NCBI GenBank assembly: GCA_948567375.1
Contig: OX419758.1
Coordinates: 21,519,001-21,583,000, forward strand
Origin: Lunularia cruciata
Taxonomy: Eukaryota; Streptophyta; Marchantiopsida; Lunulariales; Lunulariaceae
Direction: 5' to 3'
DNA length: 64,000 nt
In this document: piece after piece, positions 20,744 to 33,107 of the stretch
How positions within the stretch are numbered: the stretch's first letter is position 1
How the letters are laid out: every line of letters begins with the position of its first letter
Notes under the pieces: model-generated
The model's input: only the letters and a program-made list of their open reading frames with translations
Database searches by the model: none
What the model was told of the DNA's origin: nothing
Made by a program: the position numbers and the translations under genes

Positions 20744-21194
20744 TGCTTTTGCTTTCCGGAAAGGAGGCGCGGAAACCCAAAACCATGTACATGTGGGAAT
20801 GTGATGCGAGGACAAAAGACTCCGGATTTCTTACGTCTGCCTGACAAAACCCCGGACATTGCGGTGTCCGACTGTCTGACAAGGCTCGTGGTGCTTGTCA
20901 GACAAAAAAGCAAAACCCCCAAGCTCTCAAAAGAACATGATGTACCTAATCTGCTTTTACCCCGGTAAAACCTAGGGCACGGCGTAGAATAACAAGAAGG
21001 ATGAAAAACCTCAACTGCATCAAAATTTAACATAACGAGATAAAATGAGGATAAGCTCTAACCTAGAATGTGACCATTTCCGTCTCCAACGATTCACTAA
21101 ACCGTACGTGAACGACCCAAACCCTAGGGTCCAAAAAGCACTCGCCCAAAGGAAAGGCTGGTCATTCTGTTGAAGTATTCCCAATTATAAAGGT
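20744..21194 (+). repeat. Repeat X, middle segment
   Basis: Matches 53717-54150: CATGTACACGTGG, GACTCCGGATTTCTTACGTC, GTCCGACTGTCTGACAAGG and CGATTC...CGACC...AACCCTAGGG. It contains several GC-rich short inverted motifs around GTCTGACAAGGC...GCTTGTCAGAC (20871-20904). No coding capacity. It is interrupted by RLE-1 copy B. Confidence 0.75.
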
Positions 21195-21718
21195 GATTAC
21201 GGACCCTACGCGGGCTACAATTTTGGAGGGAGTGATTACCCATTCCCTGGATGGACCGTGAGTGCAGCAGCAGGTCACAAGGTCTCCAAGTATAGGGGCA
21301 TGCAGCGAAGTCACCTCTTTGTTCCTCTAGCCTTGGAGTTATATGGAGTGATGGACACGGCATTTGACACATTTGTCAGGAAGTGCACGAGAGTGAGTCA
21401 TGTTAGGCATCAAGGGGTACCACTCTCACTCTCATATTTTGTAGCATATTTTAGACAGCGTTTGTCCATTGCTCTACAGAGTGCAGTGGCTAGTGCAATC
21501 CATAGGAGAGCAATCACATTAGATGATGTTTCTTCGGATGCTCCAATTGTGTGTAGACCGTACGACTCGCATAGCTCAGATATCTTAGGTGCGGTAGGGC
21601 AGATTTCTCATATAGATTCTATTGGGGCTTGGCCCCATGTTACCTTTTTTGTCTCTCCCTTGTGCGGCTTGATGGGGTCTTCCCATCCTTCATTTTTCCT
21701 ACGCGGTCGCCTTCTTAC
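21195..21718 (+). mobile_element. RLE-1 5'-truncated copy B (524 bp)
   Basis: A plus-strand 3' end of RLE-1, from the nuclease region (ACGGACCCTACGCG..., coding VTDPTR) to the tail ...CTACGCGGTCGCCTTCTTAC. It is flanked by the 9-bp repeat TATAAAGGT (21186-21194 and 21719-21727). The related X repeat at 54130-54165 reads CCAACTATCAAGGTCCGGAG, the same site without the insertion. An in-frame piece (21258-21761) preserves KVSKYRGMQRSHLFVPLALELYG, the conserved C-terminal block, but a frame change follows the IR-to-GVITH region. Confidence 0.93.
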
Positions 21719-22140
21719 TATAAAGGTTCGGAGAAGAAGTCTTAACCACTTGTGTAAGTGACCATGTGGACGAAATCGTAAATGCATGAACCCGAACTAA
21801 GTCTAGTTACAGCTGACGAAACTCAAATGAGACCGTGATTATCAGAGACTAAACTGAGACCGACTCAACGCGCTTGTGCACTTACTGCGCTTGAATGTAT
21901 TCAAATCTACATCTGCAGCCAACCGTCCTTCACACTTCAGCCGTTTGGCGTGCGTCATCTGGAGAATTTATTCGTAAGACCGTCTAGGAATCCATCGCAT
22001 GATCACGGTGCGTCTGATCCGGAAAATACTCATGGTGATGCATACTGATTTCAGATCCTTTTGGAACCGGGACCTATTTCCAGCAACTTTCAATGGCCAA
22101 TAGTTATCTATGCCTCACTATGTCAACTCTCCTTTATCTT
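21719..22140 (+). repeat. Repeat X, right segment
   Basis: Matches 54150-54560 (CGGAGAAGAAGTCTTAACCACTTGTGTAAG..., CTGATCCGGAAAATACTCATG, CAGCAACTTTCAATGGCC). From about 21884 it is also similar to 31525-31760, where it runs into repeat Z. No coding signal. Confidence 0.75.
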
Positions 22141-25000
22141 TTGGCGAAGTAACATGGCGGGTTGTTTCTATTGGTTTTCTCTACTCGTTGATGAAGAGTT
22201 TTTATTTTACTTACCAAAACGAGAGATCCAACACCATACTCGAAGGAAAAAAGAAAACGAATACAAAATACCAGGAAGTACAAAAGGGATAGAGAGCACC
22301 GAGTCCCAACAAACCGAAAAGAACCAAAGTAGAACTAAGGCCCCTAAGCCAAGTTAGGGGACAGCAACAAATTAATGTGTAATAGAGATTTTCTAAGGGT
22401 ATATCTATGGTAACTGAGAAGGAGTGCCTTAATCATGATGGGCACTCCTACTACTATTGCCCATCTATGAACACCTAAAGTTTGAGAGCATTGTAAAGTG
22501 ACATGTACGCTCTGTCTAGTAGGAGCTGAGCATACTTAGGAAAACATCCATAGCCCTTCTCCTCTAATGGAACTTGTGTGTCTTTACCATAAGACCGTCT
22601 GAAGTGGTGATGAAAGTGCCAAAAATCTCAATAGCCAGTACAAGGGATAGTTGTAGAATGTAATGGTTTTCCTTTCCCATGTGGCAATAAATGTTGTTGC
22701 TCCTGCTTGAATGCTGGCTCTTGCCAATAAATCTGGTAGTATGAATACCTTTGCTAGTTGAGGTTTGTGACCACATTTTTAAGCAAGGTACACTAACCAT
22801 CCTTGAGTGTGATAATATTTTCTCTCACATGGTAAAGAGGTGGTTTTAATAGATCCAACCATTGCTCAATCTATACCGGAGGATCTGGCCCATTGTATCT
22901 CATATGGCATCATAAACTCTAGTGTGCTTTCCACATATTGCACATCATAAAATGTGTACACCTTGTAGGTCAGATGGAGAACCATGTGCATACTGGTCCG
23001 ATAACCCTAGAAGTGATATGTGAGAGACCTAAAGACAAGTGGTGATGTACTTTTATAGTAGCTTTCTCCATTTTATGCATATGGGAATGTGAATGACAAG
23101 GATGTATGACAAGGATTCCTTTCCCAACCTTTCATCACCATTGAAATGTATCAATGCATAAATATAATAATATTGCTGAACAAGCTTTTTTTATTGATTC
23201 TTCTTGCTATACCACCATTACAAAAATATTTGCTAAAATAGAGATTCAATATCTGGTCCTCAATAATAAATACTGAGTTGAATAATCCTGTGCTTCAAGC
23301 TTTATGATTTGATATGTTGGTGCTTCACATCCACTTTTCTCTTTTAACATTTTAGACATCTTGACTTTTCAGTTTCTATTATTATTTATCTTTTCATATA
23401 TATATAACATTTTAAGTGAAAATTCACTCTATTATCGCTCTAGTTGGTTGTACTTCTTGCACTCGAAAACCGAGCTAGTTTATATCGGTCCATGACGAGT
23501 GAATTAGGTCAAAGTTCACCTCATCATACTATATTATCGTAAAGTAAAACATGTCAGTTGAGTTCTCTCGTTGTTAAAATTTTCTTAACTCACCACTCTA
23601 TTTCTTGTGATTGTTTTTTATGTGCATACTGGGCTTGTGAACTGAATTCAGTATAAAGGAACATCACCTTCACTTAGGTTTAAATTCTTGAGAGCACCTA
23701 TTCCCGTTTTCTGCTCTCCCAAACTTTATATCTTGCTCACTTTGGCGATTGCTAACGCTGCCCAATAATTCGTTGAATTGGAAACAACTCTAGAATGACT
23801 AAGGAGATTAGTGTGAAGCTGCAACTCAAGTTGGACAGCGAAGGGATTATACTACCCTCTTAATCTAGTGTTCTGCCGTGATCATGCTCAAAGTAATGTA
23901 TAAGTCATTTACTCATGTGGCCTCATCATCACCGTGGGTGAGACGGGATCACAATAATAGGTATTTTTATTTTTAACCATCATCACTCATCCAAACATAC
24001 TGCACACTGTGGTACTCATATATCCAGTATACTGAATGTTTTTTAGTTATCAAGTAGTACATACCACATCAGCATTTGCTTAATTTACGAAACTATAGAC
24101 CCAAATATAATTTTCAACAATTTTATTAACTAAGAGTACTATATATACAATGAAATAATTAAAATTATTTTTAGTATATTTTTATTAAAGATATAATGGG
24201 TATAATCTTGATTATATAAGGGCTTGCAACATTTTGTAATGATATAATTTCACCAAAATTTCCTGCTATTTTTTGTAGTATATAAGGGTTAATATAAACT
24301 TCTTATTATAAAATTTGACGTAATAAAAAATCAATTTAAATAATCTAGTTAAAATATTATATAAAAATAAAATGTTACTTATTGAGAATATAATTTCTTA
24401 TAAAGTCATAGTAAAAAAAGATTTCATTGTACTATGATCATGCCATTTAATGGTCTGATAATAATATATTCCCGAATAAATTGTTTGACTTTGGAAATTT
24501 TAAGGTTTATCTCAGTTATATGTTGGTTCATTTTGGATTTTATTAAAAAATTATACTTTTAAAATATATTTTAATTAGGAAAATTGGTACCTCATTTCTC
24601 CAAATATTTATTTAATCTAAATTATATTTTATCAGCCGATTTTATCTTTAAAATAATCAATAACTTATTAATATAGAATTTTATGAATGTATACAAAATA
24701 GTTCCATAACGGAAGATTTACATGATAGCAAGAGTAAGCATAACAAATACCTGATATGTTTAAGCATGGTCGATCAGTATTGTATTATAACTCCCGATTA
24801 GGACTATAATGTCTTCATTGACGGGTATAGCATAATCCCTCTGCGTAATGATAATGATTTTTCATCTCTCCCTTGTACGGCTTGATGGGGTCTTCCCATC
24901 CTTCGTCTTTTCTACGCGGTCGCCTTCATTGATATGTACTTTGGTTCTACTCTTTCCCTTTCTTTAATCTATCTGTGGGTTTACAGGGAAATGCGCGAGT
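22141..25000 (+). repeat. Repeat Z, copy 1 (non-coding)
   Basis: Collinear with 31800-34450: TGATGAAGAG.TTTTATTTTAC near 22190, AGTAGGAG.TGAGCAT near 22520, the GATTTGATATGTTGGTG block at 23310, the CACTCTATTA.CG.TCT..TTGGTTGTACTTCTTGCAC block near 23425, and CTTCATTGACGGGT.TAGCAT near 24812. No reading frame of note. With X it forms a long interspersed unit of several kilobases and unknown class. Confidence 0.65.
24857..24927 (+). mobile_element. RLE-1 3'-end micro-copy N (~70 bp)
   Basis: Runs from TCTCTCCCTTGTACGG to TCTACGCGGTCGCCTTC, including the intact GATGGG/CCCATC hairpin. It sits inside repeat Z; the related sites near 34380 and 30350 lack it. A target duplication is only suggested (TGATAATG / TGATATGT). 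Confidence 0.8.
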
Positions 25001-25568
25001 GTAACCTACCGAGAGTGATCAGAAATCATATTAGACGCTTTTCCTAGTAATACTCAAATATATAATTTGCATAACTCTTATATCTTAGATGTAGCAGGGC
25101 AGATTTTTCATATCAATACTATAAAAATGTATATCCATTTTATTTATTGTGTTTTAATTTGTATGACTTGATGATGCACTCCCATTCTCCCCTTTTCTTA
25201 ATGAAGGTTGCATGTCAAGAATGACTTGATATATTCGTCTTCTTTTCAAATCAACCTCTATTCACCATCCGTAAAAAATATACCAGCTCTTATATGTAGG
25301 ATGTTCTATGTCCTATGTTCATATGATAGTATATTTTGTAATTCAAGGATTGAGTATCCAAATATATGCACATGTCCTACAAATTTCTTATCATTATCAA
25401 AATTAAAATTAAAATTTTTGTTTCTGTATCTAATATTCAATGAAACCATAAAATATTTTTTATCAATTATATTTCAGATTATACATGAGCTTGCTATGTG
25501 TATATGCAATTACCCATGTCAAGTTGCAAATTGCAAGAGTAGACACGGCCGAAACGAGAAACTATATA

Positions 25569-25857
25569 CACCAATGAGTAGGGTGACAAGTTGTGTCTCC
25601 CAAAGCATAATTCATAAAGTTTCAAAGCTAAGCTGTTGAATTTCAGCAAAAAATATGACAAACCATGGTTGTTCAATAACTATGTTTGCAAGTAATAGTA
25701 GATTTTCTCAAACACCAATGAGTAGGGTGACAAGTTGTGTCTCCCAAAGCATAATTCATAAAGTTTCAAAGCTAAGCTGTTGAATTTTAGCAAAAAATAT
25801 GACAAACCATGGTTGTTCAATAACTATGTTTGCAAGTAATAGTAGATTTTCTCAAAC
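25569..25857 (+). repeat. 144-bp tandem duplication
   Basis: Two head-to-tail copies, about 25569-25712 and 25713-25857, both starting CACCAATGAGTAGGGTGAC. I see one difference (TTTCAGC versus TTTTAGC), so the duplication is recent. The unit contains ATATGACAAACCATGG, related to the W repeat block at 46463 and 59165. Confidence 0.9.
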
Positions 25858-25859
25858 TC

Positions 25860-26539
25860 ACAATTAAGTGACGGGATGCCAAATAGAATGAAAAAATTAA
25901 ACCAGCGTCAAATGCTATTGTAATGGGTATGTTCAAAGGAAAATGATATAACTAATGATAGATTATAAGGTTCAAACAGCCACTACCAATTTGTTCCCAC
26001 TCAGAAGTATGCTTTAGTGATGATAAATTTCCTTGAGCAAACTCACCATAAACTCCTAAGAGAGTCATTTTTTATGTCTTTATAAGATTCCTAAAACTCA
26101 TGGAATAACCACCTCACAAGTGTGGAATATTCACCCTCTAAACACAAGTTTAACTTGTGTTTTTTGATAGTCGCTTGATGGTCAAATAGTATACCCAAAA
26201 GGAAGTGAGTTCAAATGCACAAAAAAGTCCAAATGATAAATCCAAGCTAGAGGTTAAAGAAAAAGGGCAAAAACTTATTGAGAAACAAAGGACAAGTTCC
26301 TAAAAGACATAGTTGCTTACAAAGTAACCTACTCCGAAGTGTGTGGTATAGGTCCTCCAAAGGTATGTCCAATAGATGAGGAGGGAAAGGCATAGACCCA
26401 TTGTGAGCCCCTACTTTTGCTACCCATCAATGAAGACACAATGCATGTGTTCGTTATGGGGTGAAGGATACCAGCTGTTGAAAGTAAGAAGGGAGCATGG
26501 CAAGAGAGAGCACCAGTGCTCCTCTCCTCTATAGAGAAC
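25860..26539 (+). repeat. Non-coding repeat DNA related to repeat Z
   Basis: The stretch GAGGAGGGAAAGG...ACCCATTGTGAGC (about 26375-26410) and GAAGACACAA...GGGAGCATGG resemble parts of Z at 22430-22530 and 32120-32270. No gene is seen. A type I element fragment is inserted at its right end. Confidence 0.45.
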
Positions 26540-27047
26540 CTACAACAATATGGAGTTTAAGTATGAATTAGTCGAGACTAACAAAGTAGCAAATAAGTCA
26601 AATTAGCCAAGAATTATAAGAATATTCTAGAAGCATCTAGGAAGCTACTTGGTACCTTCCAGTATCGAGTAAAGTGTATGCCAAGTGATAACTTCTAGGA
26701 AGGAGGTTCTTGGGAAGCTTCTCGGCTAGTTTAGCTTGCACGCCAAGTAGGTGGCTTCTTGGGAAGCTTCTCTGTTAGTTTAGCTTTCATGCCAAGTAAG
26801 TGGCTTCTTGGGAAGCTTCCTGACTAGCTTAGTTTATATGCTAAGTAGGCAACTTCTAGAGGGGAAGTTTCTTGAGAAGCTTCCCACTTAGCATAGTTTG
26901 CACTCTAAGAAAGCAACTTTTAGAAAGCTTCTTAAGAAGCTTCTCAAGAGCCTTGTATGTTTTATGTGCTCAACTCATGCTAGGCATTGGAAGTTTCTCT
27001 CATAATGTGATCTTCCATTCTCCTATTTCTCTCCTTGGAATTTTATA
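26540..27047 (+). repeat. Type I gypsy LTR, long variant
   Basis: Starts CTACAACAATATGGAG (TG end mutated) and ends TTTTATA. It is about 100 bp longer than the 326-734 copy because a ~49-bp subrepeat (AGCTTGCACGCCAAGTAGGTGGCTTC...GAAGCTTC) is present about three times at 26715-26890. Each unit carries GAAGCTTC pairs, so the heat-shock-like motif number varies between LTR copies. Confidence 0.75.
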
Positions 27048-27810
27048 TTGATATCAAATCAGGAAATTTATGGACCACCAAATCCATTTCTCTAAAACCT
27101 TGGGATTTTTGTGTCATGTACTGCCCAAGTATCATTGGACACAATTCATCATCTCACGCTTTGGGAATTTTATAAATATGATTACCTTGTTTGATGAACC
27201 CTTGATATTTCTAGTTGTAACTTACAAAGAATGGTGGACATGTTGCATCTATGTGTTAACTTAGATATTGTAGATAGTTTGATAGATTAGTAGCCATAGC
27301 GGCAATGCCCAAAGTTATCATTGCTATGTAGCAACAAATCGAGCACCTTACTCTCTTGTTCAAACAAAGAGACATCAACGACAAAAGCATGTAAAGAGAG
27401 CACCATTTTGAGAAGGAGATTAGCAAATCTGATTTCAAAAGCCTAAGGTATTTGAATGCAAGAATCTCTTGGGCATAGTAGAGAATTTTTTTTGAATTGT
27501 GAATATTATTTTGAAGTTACAAAACTTCAAGATAAATAGAGATAGATTCTCTTGCCTTCAAGCCAATTGGATGGAGTGGCAAAACTATGGTGGCAATTCC
27601 AAGTGGAGCAAGCTAACTGGCAGTTTCTTGTGCCAATATAGACATGGGAAGACTTCAAGAGTGCAATAATTGGGAGATCCTAACCTATAAATATTATATG
27701 AGCCGCACAAGATAGATTGGCAAAATTGAATTAAATTGGTTTCGTGAGAAGTTACATTACTTAATTCTAGAACACCATAATGCAAACTCTAGATATACTA
27801 GGAGATGAAT
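27048..27810 (+). pseudogene. Type I gypsy primer site and gag fragment, truncated
   Basis: Collinear with 37250-38035 of the larger type I copy. A decayed primer site (TTGATATCAAATCAGG) is followed by gag-like sequence starting ATGGACCACCAAATCC. Small frameshifts and stops are scattered through it. Similarity ends after CTAGATATACTAGG near 27806, where AT-rich unrelated DNA starts. This is an LTR-plus-gag remnant. Confidence 0.65.
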
Positions 27811-28728
27811 ATTCAAAAAAAATTCTGATATTTATTTTATACTTAATACACAAGGACATAAATAAATGATCAACTTGAAATATCTGTACAAGAACATCCA
27901 TAAAGGTTTCTTTTCTTCAAAGAAGATTTGTGTTTCAATGATTATACATTATGCGGTTACTAGATTTTCTTTAGATAGTAGATATGAGATTTCTTTAGGT
28001 ATTATAATTTTTTCCTAGGTCATTTGGATCTCAATAAGTTAGATAACATTATAAAAATTCCTATTATCCTTTCAAAGTAGTCAAATAAATAAATAATTCA
28101 GAAAATAAAATATATTGTTACAAGTGTTGCCCAATCAAGTATAAGTCAATAACAAAAAATCCAATATCGATACTGCATCCATATGTGTGTAAATTAATAA
28201 GATTCTTCACAAGACAGCTAATTTGACCGTATAGATCCTAAATTTGTAATCCAAAAAATAAATAAAAATGGATAGAGAAAAGTATTTTATGTTGAGCTAT
28301 CTTGAAGTCCTTAAAAAGATAGGTTTCTCTTTTTTCCATAATCCATCATTTGGTGGAAATTACTAATACGTATAAGTAATGGAAGTGAGGATGCTGCACT
28401 TCTCACAAAGAGTGTAATCTATCAGGTTGTTAAGAAATATTTGGATCAAATATGGCATTAAGCATTTTAGGCCGTTGATAGGTGAATCTCATAACATGAA
28501 ACATCTTTTCATGGCTCAATAATCTCCATGTATCTTGAATTTAAAATATTGTTGAATATTATCTTCAGTAACTCCAAATGATAGTGGTAGACTCATCTTA
28601 TATATACAATATCATTCATTAAAATTTTCTTCTTCATTTTGATTTTGCAAACAAGTTAGGTTTATTTACTTCTCCTTGACCAGAAATAACTTCTTTTTTA
28701 TCTTACCCCTTCTGATGTTTGATAATGG

Positions 28729-28771
<43 letters not shown>

Positions 28772-30575
28772 TATGGAAGGAATATTGTAAATTTTATGAA
28801 ATTGGGAAATATTAAAAGCATATTCTTTGGAGTTACATAATAAATTGAAATATAGTAACTTCCAAGATTATTCAAATGAAACTTTTTTCTTATTGCATTT
28901 CACAATCTTTGATAAAGGTTTGCTTTCAAAACATAAGCATGCTTTCTTGTTGACCAAGTCAATTTTACTAAGTATCATCCATAGTTGCGTCCAATTTACT
29001 TTTGCAATAATTCATCTCCTTCACCAATATATGGGATATGTTTCTCAGCGTGAATTATCTATATGAATAGAATTCCTTTTGAGATAGTTGTAATCATCAA
29101 GACTGTTATAAAGATTAAGTCCTATAATCTACTCCAACATGAAATATATAATGTAATCTTATTTTTTCTAACATACATTATTGAAAGTCATAAAGAAATA
29201 CTCCTATATATTGTCTTTCAATTCTTATAAGCATTAACATGAAGTAGTAATCTTCTTAATCCAAAAGGAAGTACTATGAATGATATTCTTGAGATGAGCA
29301 TATGTACTCTTTCCACAAGCTAAAATTAGAAGTCAAGAATGTGAAGGAAAGACTATCAATGAAAGGAAAACTATAGTAATTGGATATATGTTCAACAAGA
29401 AGTTTGTTAAAGAATATCAAATTACTAGGGATCTTTTTGGGAACTAAGTAGACTATATAGACTCATCCTTATAGACTTGGTAGTAAGAGGTCAAGAAATG
29501 TTCCTATTGATTATTGACTAAATTGACTAGGAATTAAGGATTGTCCAATTTGCCAAGGAGTGAATGGAAAATTTCTATAAGATGCAAGTAGATAACTAAA
29601 TCAAGTATAATAATAAGACTTTAGGGCATTTGTGAATTTGGAGTGCATTTCATTCAACTCTTTTTTGACTATCTTCACTATTTTTCTCTTTGATTTTGGT
29701 CTTCTATGACCAATTAGTCATAGCTAAGAAGCATATAAAATGTATTGAATTAGCTTTGCATTAAAATATAATTTAAAAATTTTAAATTAAAGAAAAATAG
29801 TGAAATTAAATGAAAATATTCACCTCAGTTATTTTATCTATCAAGAATAGTAGTAAATAAAAACTAAGGACAACTTTTAAATGTATTACATTTTTTGGGA
29901 AAACCTAATAGTAAAGGAAGGTAACTTATTGACCTAGTAGATGGTTGATATACAATATTTCTTTTTGTTGAAGTAGTACTGAAATGTCTCTCAATACTAG
30001 CTCAACTTAGTTCAACTCTTTTTGCATTAGCTAATATTAATGTTGATATGGGAGCTCTCCTCTTAACATTCGTAATGTAATTTCTACATTTGAAATGTTC
30101 TTGAACACAACATCTCAAGTAAAGCTCTTCAAGGGAAAAAGTTCCAATATGTTATCATATTGGAAACTTTCAATTATGCAAATATCATACCATTTATAAA
30201 ATTTATGAAAAATAATTAAACAAAAGAAAGGAATAGAAGATACTACATGAAAGCATGAGAAACTATAACAACAAACTAATATTGTCTATTTGCATGTATG
30301 GTATCTGACGGTTAGAGACTAGAACACCATCATTGATGGGTAGAGTTATCATGTTACATAGTTGATACTTTAGCTTAGTTTTAATCTCCTACCTTCCTTT
30401 GATTTGAAGTCTCACAAATCTCATATACAAAATTACTTGTCGTAAATTTTCTTCTATTCCAATCAGTGGTTATTCTCTTGTATTCACCTATCAGCAGGAA
30501 ATATCAAATAATATACCTACTCAAATGTGAAACATGTTCACATTTCATTAATATGTAATATATAATTGATAGATT

Positions 30576-30643
<68 letters not shown>

Positions 30644-31489
30644 ATCTATATGTATATATAGACAGTTGATAATTTTGATCATTAGACAATAATAAAAATA
30701 ATCTTTATCTTTGTAATTAGTTTTGAGTAAATATACAAAATAAATTTACAATGTATATTGGAGCTTGAAATGTGTATATACACATGTTGGTGCATGTTGT
30801 GTTGACGGGCTGAATTTATAAAATGTATTTTCCAAAGCATTATTTATGCAAAATCAGTATTTATGTAAGAAGGACCTTCGGCCGTTGCAAATGGCGCTTG
30901 GCCCCAAGACTGGGTGAATTACTCCTGCATGAGGGAGTGGATCAGATCAACGCAAAATAGTGGAAGACATATCTACCTGCATCTACCCTAAACCCTAAAC
31001 GCGTGGCCTGCCTAAGTTCTAGACATTACAACATTTCAATAATACAATTTATTGGTTTCTTACGGTAGGCCCAGTCAGATTCCGTAATTTTTTTACAAGT
31101 ACCCCTAAGAGATAAGAGAAGGGTGCATTTGAATAACTGTGTCCATAAAAGGTTAACAGGTTGTATTTTTTTATTTCAATAATTGTGTCCATAGAAGTTT
31201 AACAGGTTATATCATTTTCATTTTGAGGAATTTCTTATTGACGTTTTTCTTACAACTCTATGGGATATGGACAACCCCTTAAAATTTTATTGGTGTTGAA
31301 AAAGGAAAATATAATTTTACGAGGCTACCGAAATTGCCCGTACGATATACATACCACACTATGCTTGTTTTTCTTTATGGAGCTTTAGCTTTTGTTATAA
31401 AAGAAAAGTTATGGGATTTTAGCGTGTACCCCTAAACCCATTATTGAAATGCTCTATCATTCTCCCTTCCTCTGCATTTAGTTTCATGC
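27811..31489 (+). other. AT-rich non-coding region with microsatellites
   Basis: No gene found in about 3.7 kb. It holds (TA)n runs at 28729-28769 and 30580-30642. The block at 29230-29640 is collinear with 52430-52830 (repeat X/Z unit), and the block at 30825-30910 resembles 52945-53025. A CCCTAAACCCTAAAC near 30986-31000 is only two telomere-like units. Confidence 0.55.
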
Positions 31490-33036
31490 ATAATTTAAGC
31501 CCATTCTGAAGTTTTGCAAGCTTGTGTACTTACTTAGCTTGAATGCATTCAAATCTACATTTGTAGCCAAATGCCATTTACCCTTGAGCAATTTGTCCCG
31601 CTTCATTTTACGAATTTATTTGTTAGGCCATAGAGGAGTCCATTGCATGATCAAGTGCATCTGATCCAGAAAATACTCATCATGATATTTACCTATTTCA
31701 GATACTTTTGGATTGTGGATCTATTTCCAACAACTTTCTATGGCTACAACAATAGTTTTCTCTACTCTGTATCTCTACTCTGCTTCTTGTTGCTTTTGCT
31801 GAATTACTATGTCAATTTTCCTTGGTCTTTTGATGAGGTAACACAGCCGCGGGTAGTCTCCATGGAGGGTTTCCTCTGCTCGTTGATGAAGAGGTTTTAT
31901 TTTACAGAACAAAACAACAGCACAATAGTATACACCAAAGAAACAGGAATATAAAGTATCAAGAAGTGCAAAAGAAGATAGAAGCACGATGCCTAATAAA
32001 CCAAAATGCTAAAGTCAAAGCAGAACTAGTGTCCCCAAGCCAAGCTAGCGGGAAAACAACAAAGCAATCAACATCAAAGTAATTTACTGGACTATGTGAT
32101 AGAGGTCCTCTAATGATATATGTATTAAGTGAAGAAGGATACCCTAGATGTGATTGGCACTCCTATTGTTGTTGTCTGACTATGAAGACACAAAGCTTGA
32201 GACACAAAACTTGAGATTGGTGCAAAGTGATGGAGACTCTTTATCTTAAGTAGGAGGTGAGCATGGTTGGAAGGATACTTATAACTACTCTCCTTTGCAA
32301 GGAACCTCATATTGCTTCCCTCGGGAGACTATCAATGTGATTATAAAGATGCCCAAAACTTGGAATAGCTAGATGTACAAAGGTATTAGTGGATAGTCAT
32401 GGTGTGGTAATGGTTCTTTTTGAATCCCTCTAAATGCCGTTTCATGCAAACTACTTTGCTAGTCATGACCACCATGTCAAGCAATTTATGTCAACCGCTC
32501 ATGAATGTGATAATATCCACTCTCACATGGTAGGGAAGTGGTCACGGTTGATCCAACCACCACTCAATCTAAGACCGTATAGTTTGGAGGATATAGTGCT
32601 ATTGTATCTTGGATGACATCATGAACTCTAGTGAGCATTCCATATAATGTATATCATAATATGTGTATGCTCTATATGTTATATGGAGAACCACATGTGC
32701 ATTGGTCCGCTAACCCTAGACATAGTGGATGTGATAACTCAAATTCAAGCTGAGTATATTAAGTTGAGTGTTGTGCTTTTAACTCCCTCCATCTTACACA
32801 TGTGGAATGCCAAGCATGGATACTGATTTTGGTTGTCTTGATTCTTCTTAAAGTATCACCATTATAGAATATCTACTAATATAGAGATTTAATATATGGT
32901 CTTGATAGTAAATATTGAGTTGAACAATCTTGTGTTTCAAGCTTATGATTTGATATGTTGGTGACTTCATAACCACTTTTCTATTTTAAAAATTTAGATG
33001 TCTTGACTTTTCAGTTTTAATTTAATTTAATGATTT

Positions 33037-33107
<71 letters not shown>

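Noticed and set aside
16960-20760. Site-specific insertion into 28S rDNA, as for canonical R2
   Set aside because: Flanks are repeats X, Y, W and Z, with no ribosomal RNA sequence, and insertion sites differ between copies.
20871-20904. Inverted GTCTGACAAGG / CTTGTCAGAC in repeat X considered as transposon ends
   Set aside because: The arms are too close and lie inside a longer conserved repeat; no target duplication flanks them.
25569-25857. CRISPR-like repeat
   Set aside because: Two direct 144-bp units with no spacers, in plant DNA.
30980-31002. CCCTAAACCCTAAAC telomere-like motif
   Set aside because: Only two units in isolation; not a telomeric or interstitial telomere array.
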